A stretch of 64,000 nt of DNA, taken from Desulfosporosinus metallidurans (GTDB lineage Bacteria; Bacillota; Desulfitobacteriia; Desulfitobacteriales; Desulfitobacteriaceae). The position numbers and the translations under genes are program-made. Location of the stretch: positions 1 through 64,000 of the forward strand of contig NZ_MLBF01000003.1 in assembly GCF_001936615.1 (NCBI RefSeq). The letters run 5' to 3'. Positions 1 to 8,130 of the stretch are shown in pieces. Each line of letters starts with the position of its first letter. Positions within the stretch are counted from its first letter, which is position 1. The notes beneath the pieces were generated by a model that made no database searches, had not been told where the DNA came from, and worked only from the letters and a program-made list of their open reading frames with translations.

Positions 1-46
1 AAAGCACTTCCTTCTTATTTGTTTAATTGATGTCGGAATTGACACC

Positions 47-310
47 TCATGAATCATCGAGGGTTAGGTTAGAAAGTAAAATGTAAAGTTCCTCCATGCT
101 TACGTCATTCCTCTGATTGGCGGGGGGAGGTGTTAGATTATCAATCATTCCATCACCAAGAGAAAGGTTAGGGGTAGGAGAGTCGCTAGATCCTCTATCT
201 GCGTATAAATGGTTTAATAGTATGGATGGTTTTATAGCGATGGGTGAGTTAAGGTTGAGACTATAGACAAGGTAAGGTAGTAATATGTGTTGGTCTATTG
301 ACCCTAACAA
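47..310 (-). CDS. hypothetical protein, doubtful
   Basis: Open frame of 87 codons starting with TTG. It overlaps the 3' end of the HUH-like gene upstream by about 50 bp. The product has no recognisable motif and is rich in Leu, Ser, Asn and Pro. A GAAGTGG stretch upstream is a weak ribosome binding site. It may be a small gene co-transcribed with the Rep-like gene, or only an open frame. I do not recognise it. Confidence 0.2.
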   Translation of the reverse strand: MLGSIDQHILLPYLVYSLNLNSPIAIKPSILLNHLYADRGSSDSPTPNLSLGDGMIDNLTPPPANQRNDVSMEELYILLSNLTLDDS

Positions 311-818
311 GTAACCACTTCGATTCGTGTTTGCATCTTATAGAAGGAAAGTTGTTTCTAAGGTCATAATTACGGGACGATTGTAATGGTTCTAAAGGTT
401 TTCCGAAGGTACGATTCCACACACAATACTTTGATGCTTTCGCTTGTGTCGTGCAGTATTTTACAAGTGCAAGCATGTCCTCAATGGTTGGCTTAACGTC
501 TTTAAATCTGACGTGCCCGAATCGTTTACCCCACCATTCCTTAATTGCGTTTATCAAAACGCTTGATGGATCAGAGTCAATAATTAGATGGATATGTTGG
601 TGTGCTTCGACTACCCAATCGTGGTTTTTGTTTCGCTTCTTATTGCTGAAGTACACTCCAATTGAGGATGACCAAGGGTTTGTTTGTTTAGCCGATATAT
701 CCTCGATATACCGCAACAACTTCTTAACATCAGCTTTCATGTCGGAATTGACCCTGTCTGGTTTATACGTCAACCACATATGATGCTGACCCCTGACTCG
801 TTTCATCGCCATAGGCAA
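261..818 (-). CDS. HUH endonuclease / rolling-circle Rep-like protein
   Basis: A protein of 185 aa that looks like a small rolling-circle replication initiator or a related HUH nickase. Near the middle it has EAHQHIHLIID, which matches the metal-binding His-hydrophobic-His motif II with its hydrophobic tail. About 45 residues later comes LVKYCTTQAKASKYC, a plausible motif III with a catalytic Tyr and trailing Lys. The basic C-terminal part holds NRTFGKP. The start is TTG at 818 or ATG at 812, behind GAAAGG. Real plasmid Reps usually exceed 200 aa, so this could be a minimal or shortened form. No plasmid backbone or transposase partner is visible nearby. Family assignment rests on motifs only; a relaxase-like or IS200-like HUH protein cannot be excluded. 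Confidence 0.5.
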   Translation of the reverse strand: MPMAMKRVRGQHHMWLTYKPDRVNSDMKADVKKLLRYIEDISAKQTNPWSSSIGVYFSNKKRNKNHDWVVEAHQHIHLIIDSDPSSVLINAIKEWWGKRFGHVRFKDVKPTIEDMLALVKYCTTQAKASKYCVWNRTFGKPLEPLQSSRNYDLRNNFPSIRCKHESKWLLVRVNRPTHITTLPCL

Positions 819-946
819 TCAAACCTTTCTTTGTTTTACTGGCGCACTTGGTTGGTGCTTGTTTGTTTATCCGTACACCTATCCATATACCGGCCTGTAA
901 GGACATTTGTAACAGAGGGATGGGAAGGACAGAAATTAAATATAAT

Positions 947-1003
947 TAAACACAAAGAGATGCTCATTCCGTAAAAAAACGAATGAGCATCTCTTTGTGT
1001 TTA
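947..1003. terminator. perfect 23-bp inverted repeat with 11-nt loop
   Basis: Arms 947-969 and 981-1003 are exact reverse complements (the right arm begins GAATGAGCATCTC). The loop is A-rich on the plus strand, with seven consecutive A. Neither flank has a clean T-run, although the arm ends with TTTA. It is much longer than needed for a terminator. It could be a bidirectional terminator, a single-strand origin of a rolling-circle replicon, or a small palindromic mobile remnant. The function is inferred; the symmetry is seen directly. Confidence 0.6.
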
Positions 1004-1026
1004 AACTTATTAAGTTATAGAGCTAC

Positions 1027-1140
1027 ATACAGCTTAACTGTATATTTAAATGGTTTAATTCTTCTTTCCCTGTAGAAGCTAATCTCGTATTGTGACAACT
1101 GATTCTAATTTAGGTCACGAATTTTCCCCGATAAGTTCGA
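1027..1140. repeat. left copy of the comM-junction repeat (degenerate IS end?)
   Basis: This stretch aligns in the same orientation with 4025-4138. The core 1045-1080 differs from 4043-4079 at only about 4 of 36 positions (both contain TGGTTTAATTCTTCTTT and TAGAAGCT); the rest is clearly related but diverged. Both copies contain two consecutive ~21-bp units (here 1078-1098 and 1099-1119) of a CTGATTTC..TGTGACCA type. Tandem ~20-bp units at an end are typical of IS21-family elements, so a decayed IS end is my inference. No transposase is left. Confidence 0.55.
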
Positions 1141-1414
1141 ATCTACATAGGTAGTGTAACTCATCTAATTGCCAAGAGAAAATTGAACTATGTATTAATC
1201 CATTCAACCCAACTCCAAAAATAATTTTCAAAGGAACTTAAAATATCAGCTCAAATACGATTATATTCTTTAGACCTCCCCTCTCTTGACCGCTCAGAGG
1301 GTTAATATTAAGCAATGGGGGAAAGTTTAGCACTCCGAACTCTCCCCCATGTTTAAGCACACCTCCACTATCCTTGGGGGTGTGGCTCTCTTTTTCTATG
1401 AAAGTAATCAGTAA

Positions 1415-1906
1415 TTAAAATGTTTCATAAGTTTTCTCATTTAAATTTGTAAAACCCTCTTTTTCTAATTTGAACATTTCAACAGAAATATAAACAACAG
1501 ATATAAGTCCTATTATGGCCATCATATATAGCTTAACAGCTTCCCATGAAGCTAAAGACGCTGTATCTCCAGACATTATTGAATAAGTAACTGCAATACA
1601 CAAAGAAGCAACTACAAATAGTCCCCAAATAAGAGCCTGTATCAATCCACAAATGAACTTCTTTTTAGGAGCAATAATAAATCCTGATATTCCCATAATC
1701 ATAGGGGTCATAGCATTGTCATACATAATGAACAATGTAGAATAAAACCATGAACTACTTTCAACTTCAAATCCTCCGCCAATGACAAGGTTCGTACAAA
1801 ACGAGCCTAAGACAATAACAATCCTTGCTATAATAATAGGCATTGGTATGAATAGAATCCATCGTAACCAATTAGGAATCTTATCAACAAACTCAAAGCC
1901 GTCCAT
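1415..1906 (-). CDS. membrane protein of unknown function
   Basis: A protein of 163 aa with about four predicted membrane segments (roughly residues 13-38, 55-80, 88-112 and 130-148) and a short charged C-terminal tail. The ATG follows AAGGGAG with a 9-nt spacer, a convincing ribosome binding site. I do not recognise the family. It follows a small single-span gene (1974-2123) on the same strand and stands back to back with the plus-strand block 2289-3785. Base composition is clearly more AT-rich than in the core genes to the right, which suggests acquired DNA. Confidence 0.6.
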   Translation of the reverse strand: MDGFEFVDKIPNWLRWILFIPMPIIIARIVIVLGSFCTNLVIGGGFEVESSSWFYSTLFIMYDNAMTPMIMGISGFIIAPKKKFICGLIQALIWGLFVVASLCIAVTYSIMSGDTASLASWEAVKLYMMAIIGLISVVYISVEMFKLEKEGFTNLNEKTYETF

Positions 1907-1973
1907 AAAATTATACTCCCTTCGACTTAATAGATGGGCAAAAATACGTTATCATGTGCCTCTGCTTTTGCCT

Positions 1974-2123
1974 TTACTTATTCAGAAATGCAATAAAAGA
2001 AAAAACAACAATAGCACTTCCAATCGCCAATAGATAAGCCTTCCAAGCAAAACCAATATAATAGCCTTTTTCAGTAATTAGTCTTGATCCCCACTTTGTA
2101 TGCTCTGTTCTCAATTGTTTCAA
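1974..2123 (-). CDS. small single-span membrane protein, hypothetical
   Basis: A 49-codon frame from a TTG at 2123 (or 46 codons from the TTG at 2114, better spaced behind GAAAGG) to TAA at 1974-1976. The product has a basic N-terminal part (HTKWGSRLITEKGYYIGFAW) and then one strongly hydrophobic segment followed by FLNK at the C-terminus. This is the architecture of a real small membrane protein. It lies just upstream of the four-span gene 1415-1906 on the same strand, so they may be co-expressed. It could also be the last piece of a decayed longer gene, since the frame is closed by TGA immediately upstream. Confidence 0.35.
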   Translation of the reverse strand: MKQLRTEHTKWGSRLITEKGYYIGFAWKAYLLAIGSAIVVFSFIAFLNK

Positions 2124-2288
2124 CGCCTTTCAATATGTTGATTCCTGAATATTTTGGATACATATCCCAATATTTAGATTATATACTAAGCGTTATCGTA
2201 TTTGTCTATATACCAAAAATAATCACACAAATGTCGGTTGAAATGGTAAACTATAGGATAGCGAGTGATGGGAGGTGGAAAAACGAAA

Positions 2289-2546
2289 GTGGATAATATA
2301 AATCAAGTGGTCAACACGACACTTAAACCTAATCTGCTTTGTAAAACTGGTTTTATCTTAGGATTGTTTTCTATTTTTCTTGGAGGGTTTATAGGGATGT
2401 TGCCCATTGTAACTGTTATTGTTAGTATAATTGGGCTTGTTAAATTTGATAATCTTATGAACAAAGCGAAATGGCAAGGGTATGTAGGATTGGTGTTAGG
2501 TATCCTTTATACTATGGTGTATTTGTACAATTATGGACATATTTAA
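2289..2546 (+). CDS. small two/three-span membrane protein, DUF4190-like
   Basis: About 85 aa when started at GTG 2289, which sits 10 nt after GGAGGTGG; an earlier GTG at 2265 would put the ribosome site inside the gene. The product has hydrophobic segments around residues 22-50 and 60-80 with a G-F-x-L-G-x-F-S pattern, then P-I-V-x-V-I-x-S-I-x-G-L, and a second glycine-rich helix. That arrangement resembles the widespread DUF4190 family of small membrane proteins. The function of the family is unknown. It is first in a plus-strand block of three. Confidence 0.5.
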   Translation: MDNINQVVNTTLKPNLLCKTGFILGLFSIFLGGFIGMLPIVTVIVSIIGLVKFDNLMNKAKWQGYVGLVLGILYTMVYLYNYGHI

Positions 2547-2567
2547 ATGCCAGAGGGAGAGATAATT

Positions 2568-3179
2568 ATGCCACAAATAAATGGGATGCTAACTCCGCAG
2601 GGTTTGAAAATTAGATTAGATGGTGACTTTTGTCAGCAACTTCCTTTCAAGAACAACAAAACCGTATATGACCTTTTAAAAGATATTGAATCTTTTGTTT
2701 GTGCAGGAAAATGGTTTATTTTTATAGTTGGGATTTTGGCTTTCTATATTGAAATCCCCAACAATACTCTTTTTGCATTATCTTTTATAATAACGATCAT
2801 AGCCTCCCTATCATTTTGGATATATCCATTGTTTATGATTGTTCGGGGAGTATCGTCAATAACCCAGCCAAGGATTTTCGTTACTATTACAGGATGGTTT
2901 GTAGATAAAATTGTGTTAATAGTTATCGCCTTTCTTACGGTAGGATGGCAGGGATTGTTGTATTATGCAGGGGGTTATACTGTAGCAACCTTTTTGGGAT
3001 ATGTTTTAAACTTATATTTAATGAAATCTAATTATACACAATTTGGTATTCCCCTCCAATCCGATGAAAAGGCTTTCATTTACTTATGTTTGCGTTATTT
3101 AGAAAGAGTATCCTTTTTGGACTGGATAAGAGCTTATTATGATTACTTAAATCCAGAGCAGGAAAATTTAAACATATAA
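2568..3179 (+). CDS. membrane protein of unknown function
   Basis: About 203 aa from the ATG at 2568, preceded by GAGGGAGA with 7 nt spacing; an ATG at 2547 has no such site. A cytosolic N-terminal ~45 residues (MPQINGMLTPQGLKIRLDGD onward) leads into four hydrophobic segments between about residues 48 and 150, then a soluble tail. I do not recognise the family. It starts 21 nt after the DUF4190-like gene and is followed 75 nt later by a soluble gene, which suggests an operon. AT-rich like its neighbours. Confidence 0.55.
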   Translation: MPQINGMLTPQGLKIRLDGDFCQQLPFKNNKTVYDLLKDIESFVCAGKWFIFIVGILAFYIEIPNNTLFALSFIITIIASLSFWIYPLFMIVRGVSSITQPRIFVTITGWFVDKIVLIVIAFLTVGWQGLLYYAGGYTVATFLGYVLNLYLMKSNYTQFGIPLQSDEKAFIYLCLRYLERVSFLDWIRAYYDYLNPEQENLNI

Positions 3180-3254
3180 GTGATGTAAGGGCTTTCAGAA
3201 GTTAGGGTCGCCTATGAATGTTAGAGAAGAGCTAAAAAAGGGGAATATCTTTTA

Positions 3255-3785
3255 ATGAGTTGGTTTAAAAAAAAGTTAAGTGCCGAAAGATTCGGAGAAC
3301 TACTTTACTCTGAAGTGTTAAAACTCACAAAAGATTTTGTTGCTAATAATGAAAACTATCCGACTTATAATCTTGATAAGGACAAATGGAATGTGATCTA
3401 CACCGAAGTTTTATACCTATATCTCTCCATGAGCATTTATCTTATTGAGAGAAGAACCTTCACAGACAAACAATTATCTAAAATATTTGAAGTGATAATG
3501 GACTGTACCGAAAAATTATTTGTAAATTACTATAAGTTAAATATAGAAACTGCTAAAGAAAGCATTCGTCTTCTAAACGGCAGACATGCTCAATACTTGA
3601 AATTAATTGAAGAATTGCAGAACAACAGTGGCGATAAGTTACCCTCGATGGGTCGTATTATTGTCAGTAATTTGCGTGGAGAAGACACGTGGGATGCATT
3701 ATTAGCACTAACGGCATTTGAACATTTTACAGCCATTATGCAAAGGATTTCTAAAATCATATCCGAACTCGAATCTCAAATGTGA
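3255..3785 (+). CDS. soluble helical protein of unknown function
   Basis: A protein of 176 aa with no membrane segment, rich in Leu, Lys and Glu and predicted mostly helical. It begins MSWFKKKLSAERFGELLYSE and has a charged, coiled C-terminus (ISKIISELESQM). The ATG lies behind AAAAGGGG at about 9 nt. The opening resembles small cytosolic proteins that start with a Trp-Phe-Lys-Lys cluster, but I cannot name a family. It closes the three-gene plus-strand block. A weak hairpin followed by TTTTT lies near 3896-3918 and may be its terminator. Confidence 0.55.
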   Translation: MSWFKKKLSAERFGELLYSEVLKLTKDFVANNENYPTYNLDKDKWNVIYTEVLYLYLSMSIYLIERRTFTDKQLSKIFEVIMDCTEKLFVNYYKLNIETAKESIRLLNGRHAQYLKLIEELQNNSGDKLPSMGRIIVSNLRGEDTWDALLALTAFEHFTAIMQRISKIISELESQM

Positions 3786-4024
3786 ATAAATATGTACTAT
3801 AAAAAATGATTAGAGCGAAGCACCAAATGAGTTCCTACATCAACCCAAACCCTCTATGGATTAGGCTTCCAGTGGTAATTTTACCTAAATTATTTCAAGA
3901 CGCTTAGAGGCTTGTTTTTGTGGGTGTGATAGTATGATACACTCCACTTAAATATATAAAAAGTACTCTCTTCTGATTAAAAAGCATACTTATTATATAT
4001 TTAGATCAGGTGCTATATATCCAT

Positions 4025-4138
4025 ATACACATCAACCATATACTTCAATGGTTTAATTCTTCTTTCTCTATAGAAGCTGATTTCAGAATGTGACCACTGC
4101 TTTCCAAAAGTGGCCCAGAGATCCTGCCACGATAATTT
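4025..4138. repeat. right copy of the comM-junction repeat
   Basis: Direct-orientation partner of 1027-1140. It contains two ~21-bp units, 4077-4096 (CTGATTTCAGAATGTGACCA) and 4097-4117 (starting CTGCTTTCC). The part right of about 4108 still reads as conserved comM sequence, whereas left of it the codons no longer match the family. The element end therefore seems to have replaced the comM 3' end. Similarity to an IS21-type end is inference. Confidence 0.55.
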
Positions 4139-5289
4139 TGGATCTGCAACGGTGAGCATGAACACACCCGACCTTGGTCCCCATAATATCCACAAGGACA
4201 CGGATTCATACTTGCTATGACGCTCACATGGGCAGGATAGGTTATACTCCCCGACTGACGGGTAATCGTCAACTCGCGATCCTCCAAAGGTTGCCGGAGA
4301 CATTCCAAAACTTCACGAGGAAACTCTGGCAGCTCATCTAAAAATAGAACACCATGATTGGCAAAGCTTAATTCACCCGGGCGCAGCTCCCTTCCCCCGC
4401 CAATCATTCCAGCACGGGTTACGGAATGATGAGGATTACGAAAAGGACGATGTTGAACCAATGATCCATTGCTATTAAGCAACCCGGAAACACTGTAAAG
4501 CTGAGTGACCTCGATACTTTCTTGGTCGCTTAATAAGGGAAGTATCCCGGCATATGCCTTTGCCAGTAGCGTCTTACCTGATCCTGGTGGTCCAATCAAG
4601 ATGACATTATGCCCGCCTGCTGCCGCTATCTCCAAAGCCCGTTTAGCCTGCTGTTGCCCATGGATATCTGCCCAGTCTACCTTGATCCCGTTATATGATT
4701 CCAGTTCAGGAGACCGAGATATCTCATCATCTTCGAAATCGCCCATCGTTTCTATGGCCTTCACGATTTGAGCCAGGGTGGATGTACTATGCGTTACTAA
4801 CCCTGTCACTAGACGAGCTTCCGCCAAATTGTCCGGTGGAACAATCAAACAGAACGCGTCTTGGACAGGTCCCCCTTCTAACCCCGTCTTTGAATTTTCT
4901 CTATCCAGGGCTATCGCCATTGTGAGCATGCCAGGAACTGGGCGAAGGGTTCCCTCTAACGAAAGTTCCCCTGAAAAAACATATTGAATGAGTTCAGGTG
5001 AACTGCATTGCCCAGTTGCTGCGAGTATTCCTATGGCAATTGGTAAATCAAGACCGGATCCTTCTTTGCGCAAATCCGCAGGAGCTAAGTTAACGGTTAC
5101 CCGCTGTAAAGGAAACTGATAACCAGAGTTTCGTATAGCTGATCGAACTCGATCCCGCGCCTCTCTAACAGCAGTGGTAGCAAGACCAACGATATCAAAA
5201 CTCGGCAAACCGTTCGCCACGTCAACTTCTACGCGAATTAAATGAGCTTGTAACCCAAGGACGGTCATACCATATACCGCAGCGAACAT
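4045..5289 (-). pseudogene. comM: YifB/ComM Mg-chelatase-like AAA+ ATPase, 3'-truncated
   Basis: This gene encodes 414 aa where the family has about 505-510. ComM-type proteins are hexameric AAA+ branch-migration helicases known from natural transformation in proteobacteria; the role in clostridia is not established. The N-terminal Lon-like fold (FDIVGLATTAVREARDRVRS) and the Mg-chelatase ATPase are intact: Walker A GPPGSGKT at residues 233-240, FLDELPEF and the Cys-rich MNPCPCGYYGD. Normal proteins then read YRxRISGPLLDRID. Here the sequence follows this to GPLL and switches to ESSGHILKSASIEKEELNH and a stop. About 90 C-terminal residues are missing and are not found elsewhere in the window. 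The break coincides with the 4025-4138 repeat. Probably non-functional. Confidence 0.8.
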
Positions 5290-5414
5290 TCAATCCCTTC
5301 CCTTATGGAAAACTAACGTAACCCTTGGTTGCGCTTATACCATAGATAGAATGTTCGCCTTAATTCACCATATTCCTTCCAAATTAATCAAACAATGGTC
5401 TATTTTTCTTCAGA

Positions 5415-7241
5415 CTAGTCCAAGCTTTGCATACGTGGGAGCACAATCCAAAACGTTGTCCCTTTTCCCATATCACTCTCCACCCTGACATGTCCTCCGT
5501 GTGCTTCTACAATTTGTCGCACAATGGCTAGCCCTAAGCCCATTCCCCCATCCTTGCGCGACCGTGCCTTATTCACCCTGAAAAAGCGGTCAAAGATATA
5601 AGGTAAGGCTTCTTTGGGGATCCCTTCTCCTTCATCTTGAACTGCCAACCGTACTTCATTCGGCTCTTCTACTTGAAAAACCCTAACAGTTTTCCCACAA
5701 GGGGTGTGACTCATTGCATTGTCCAAAAGATTAATAAAGACTTGCAAAAGTTGATCTGGGTCCGCTAATAATTCCCCAGACCCTTTCGACACATCAAGAT
5801 TCAAGCCTAACTCATGTGCCCGGCCCTGGAAACGTTGATCCAGATCACTCATGAAGCACTCCATATCTATAGGTACGGGTTGCAAATTTTGTCCCCGTTC
5901 AAGCCAATTAATGTCTTGCAAATTCTGAACTAAACGAGCTAAGCGCTTAGCTTCATCCAAGACCAATTCGATGTACTCTCCTTGCTGATGTTTTGGTATC
6001 ACTGCATCCTGAATGGCCTCCAAATACCCCTGGATCAGATGCAGGGGTGTCCTGAGTTCATGCGTGACACTGGCCAAGAACTCACGACGAGCCTTTTCAG
6101 CCCGCAAAGAGGCAGTGACATCACGCAGAACAGCTACATGTCCACCAATTCCCTCTGTCTCTGCCAAGGGTGCCATTACAACCTGCAACACCTGAATGCC
6201 AAGAGTCATCGTTGCATAATTTTCATCCTGAGTAAGCTTCTGGCTCATCGTTTGGAGAAAATCAACGATTTGAGTTTTTCGTTCTAGAAGCTCAACTTCA
6301 TTTTCTTGCCACAACCCCTTTGCTGAATCATTAGCATAGAGAATCACCCCTTCAAAACTTAACATAACCACCGCATCGCTAATACTTTCAACAATCCCTT
6401 GAAGCAAGTTCCTCTCTTGAGAAAGCCATTCCATATGGTTCCTTAAACTTTCTCCCATGCAATTTAAGACCTCAGCCAACTCCCCGATTTCGTCTTTACT
6501 TGTTATTCCTTGAATGGGCAAAAAATCACCTTTCGCCATTCGTGTAGCCCCCCGCTGCATTAAAGCCAAGGGCCTCGTAACTTGCCGTGCAAAAAAAAGG
6601 CTAACCGCAGTCGCCAAAAAGACCGCTATCAACGAAGCATAGAGAATAAGTCGACGAAAGGTTGCTATACTTTCTTGGAGTGGAATTGGGGAACTCCCCA
6701 ATAATACAACTCCTTGAACAGGTTTTGCTCCGACAGGCGCAGCGGCTAGTAACATTGTTTGCCCGCTCCCGTTTATAGGTAGGGCCTTAATCGAGATGGT
6801 CTGACCGGATAGCACCTGAGCCAAATACTCGGCGGTGAAAAAATCAGAAGGCTGCAAATTCCGAGACCATCCTCCAATCAGACCTCCGCCTGCTCCCCCC
6901 AAATACCCACTTATACGACCTTGTAGGGCTTGTGATGTATTCAAACTCGAACCCGAAATCACTAAAATATTCCCATGTGAATCGAGTAAAACCATTTGCG
7001 TACCAGACGTTAACTTAAAGGTTTCTAACAGGCTTAACCGTTCACTCCAACTATAGACAGTCGCCAATTGTGTCGAAATTTCCGTCGCCTCTGTCCGCAG
7101 TGAATCCAACTTTTGTTGAAGATAAAAGTCGCCAAAAAGCCACGTAATGGTTACACCTAATCCTCCCAATACGACAAGAATAAGCAATGTCAGGGCTAAC
7201 CACAGTTTCATAGAAATAGTCCATTTATAACGTGTTTTCAC
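5415..7241 (-). CDS. sensor histidine kinase (HAMP-PAS-HisKA-HATPase)
   Basis: Membrane-bound sensor kinase of 608 aa, partner of the response regulator just upstream. Two membrane segments (about residues 12-34 and 198-220) bracket an extracytoplasmic sensing domain of ~160 residues. A HAMP linker (~218-270) and a PAS domain (~285-370) follow. The phospho-acceptor box VTHELRTPL places the active His near residue 394. The C-terminal ATPase has N box NLLDNAMSHT, DEGEGIP and GMGLGLAI. The layout matches the ResE/PhoR/WalK group. The signal cannot be read from sequence. It follows the regulator after ~30 nt. Confidence 0.9.
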   Translation of the reverse strand: MKTRYKWTISMKLWLALTLLILVVLGGLGVTITWLFGDFYLQQKLDSLRTEATEISTQLATVYSWSERLSLLETFKLTSGTQMVLLDSHGNILVISGSSLNTSQALQGRISGYLGGAGGGLIGGWSRNLQPSDFFTAEYLAQVLSGQTISIKALPINGSGQTMLLAAAPVGAKPVQGVVLLGSSPIPLQESIATFRRLILYASLIAVFLATAVSLFFARQVTRPLALMQRGATRMAKGDFLPIQGITSKDEIGELAEVLNCMGESLRNHMEWLSQERNLLQGIVESISDAVVMLSFEGVILYANDSAKGLWQENEVELLERKTQIVDFLQTMSQKLTQDENYATMTLGIQVLQVVMAPLAETEGIGGHVAVLRDVTASLRAEKARREFLASVTHELRTPLHLIQGYLEAIQDAVIPKHQQGEYIELVLDEAKRLARLVQNLQDINWLERGQNLQPVPIDMECFMSDLDQRFQGRAHELGLNLDVSKGSGELLADPDQLLQVFINLLDNAMSHTPCGKTVRVFQVEEPNEVRLAVQDEGEGIPKEALPYIFDRFFRVNKARSRKDGGMGLGLAIVRQIVEAHGGHVRVESDMGKGTTFWIVLPRMQSLD

Positions 7242-7273
7242 TGAATAAACCCCTATCTTTAGTCTCAGGCTTT

Positions 7274-7975
7274 TTAACTTCTTACACTAGGGATATGATC
7301 AGAATCAAACTTGTATCCGACACCCCATACTGTGACCAACATTCTCTTAACATCCGGATGGGCGAGTTTCTCCCGTAACTTTTTGACATGAGTATCGACG
7401 GTACGGGCATCCCCATAAAAGTCATATCCCCAAACGGTCTCCATTAGCTGTTCCCGCGAGAAGACCCGACCTTGATTTTTGACCAAGAAATAAAGTAAAT
7501 CAAATTCTAGAGGGGTTAAATTAATAGTCTCGTCTGAAATGCTTACGCGGTGCCTTTCTTTGTCGATACATAATAACCCAGCCGTTATCTCCGAAGAGAC
7601 CTGCTGAAGTTGGCCTGTTGATCGACGCAAGAGGGCTTTGACTCGTGCCACCAATTCCTTGGTACTAAACGGCTTAACCAGATAGTCATCCGCACCAAGC
7701 TCAAAACCAAGCACTCGGTCAAATTCTTCTCCCCTGGCAGTTAGCATGATTATTGGCAGACTTGAACTCGCACGAACCTCACGGCAAACGCGCCAGCCGT
7801 CCACATCAGGCATCATAAGATCCACTATTAAAAGGGAGAATTGACCAACTCGAAACTTTTCCAAAGCAACACGACCATCTTCCGCTTCCTCAACCTCAAA
7901 CCCTTCCCGCTCTAAGTAAAGCCTTACCAAGCTTCTAATTTTCTCCTCATCATCAACTATCAAGATCGGATTCAA
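7274..7975 (-). CDS. OmpR/PhoB-family response regulator
   Basis: Receiver plus winged-helix DNA-binding protein. I place the start at TTG 7975 because AAAGGAG lies 11 nt upstream and the protein then begins MNPILIVDDEE, as is usual; an ATG at 8014 has only a weak site. That gives 233 aa. The receiver shows the acidic pocket DDEE, the phosphorylatable Asp in LLIVDLMMPDVDG, the LTAR switch and the Lys of LVKPF. The C-terminal half ends with a typical trans_reg_C helix (RTVDTHVKKLREKL and WGVGYKF). It works with the kinase encoded directly downstream. The targets are unknown. Confidence 0.92.
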   Translation of the reverse strand: MNPILIVDDEEKIRSLVRLYLEREGFEVEEAEDGRVALEKFRVGQFSLLIVDLMMPDVDGWRVCREVRASSSLPIIMLTARGEEFDRVLGFELGADDYLVKPFSTKELVARVKALLRRSTGQLQQVSSEITAGLLCIDKERHRVSISDETINLTPLEFDLLYFLVKNQGRVFSREQLMETVWGYDFYGDARTVDTHVKKLREKLAHPDVKRMLVTVWGVGYKFDSDHIPSVRS

Positions 7976-8130
7976 TTTTGAAAACACTCCTTTTGGATCA
8001 CCATATAGAGACATTGAACAACTCTAATATCTCTCACTATGACGACATTAACTCTAATTCAAAGTCCAAAATGTAAGTATAGTTTACCATCAACCCGTGA
8101 AGATTGTGTGATCAAACTATTAACCTTTAT

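Larger units (their letters stand above)
819..1414. other. 596-bp gap without convincing genes
   Basis: AT-rich spacer between the Rep-like gene and the first membrane-protein gene. It contains the 23-bp perfect hairpin (947-1003), the left copy of the comM-junction repeat (1027-1140), and two further hairpins at 1315-1350 (arms around ATGGGGG / CCCCCAT) and 1358-1384 (CACACCTCC / GGGGGTGTG). The second of these is followed on the plus strand by CTCTCTTTTT. These two hairpins lie downstream of the minus-strand gene at 1415-1906 and may end its transcript. I see no protein of credible length here. Confidence 0.6.

Noticed and set aside
684..974. Plus-strand frame opposite the Rep-like gene
   Set aside because: Antisense to the N-terminal part of the HUH-like gene and into the hairpin, with no ribosome site.
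2084..2296. 70-codon hydrophobic plus-strand frame
   Set aside because: No ribosome site. It overlaps the small minus-strand membrane gene and the start of the DUF4190-like gene.
4013..4303. 96-codon minus-strand frame across the comM break
   Set aside because: It is a different frame of comM that continues into the repeat; no independent start signal. It only reflects the junction.
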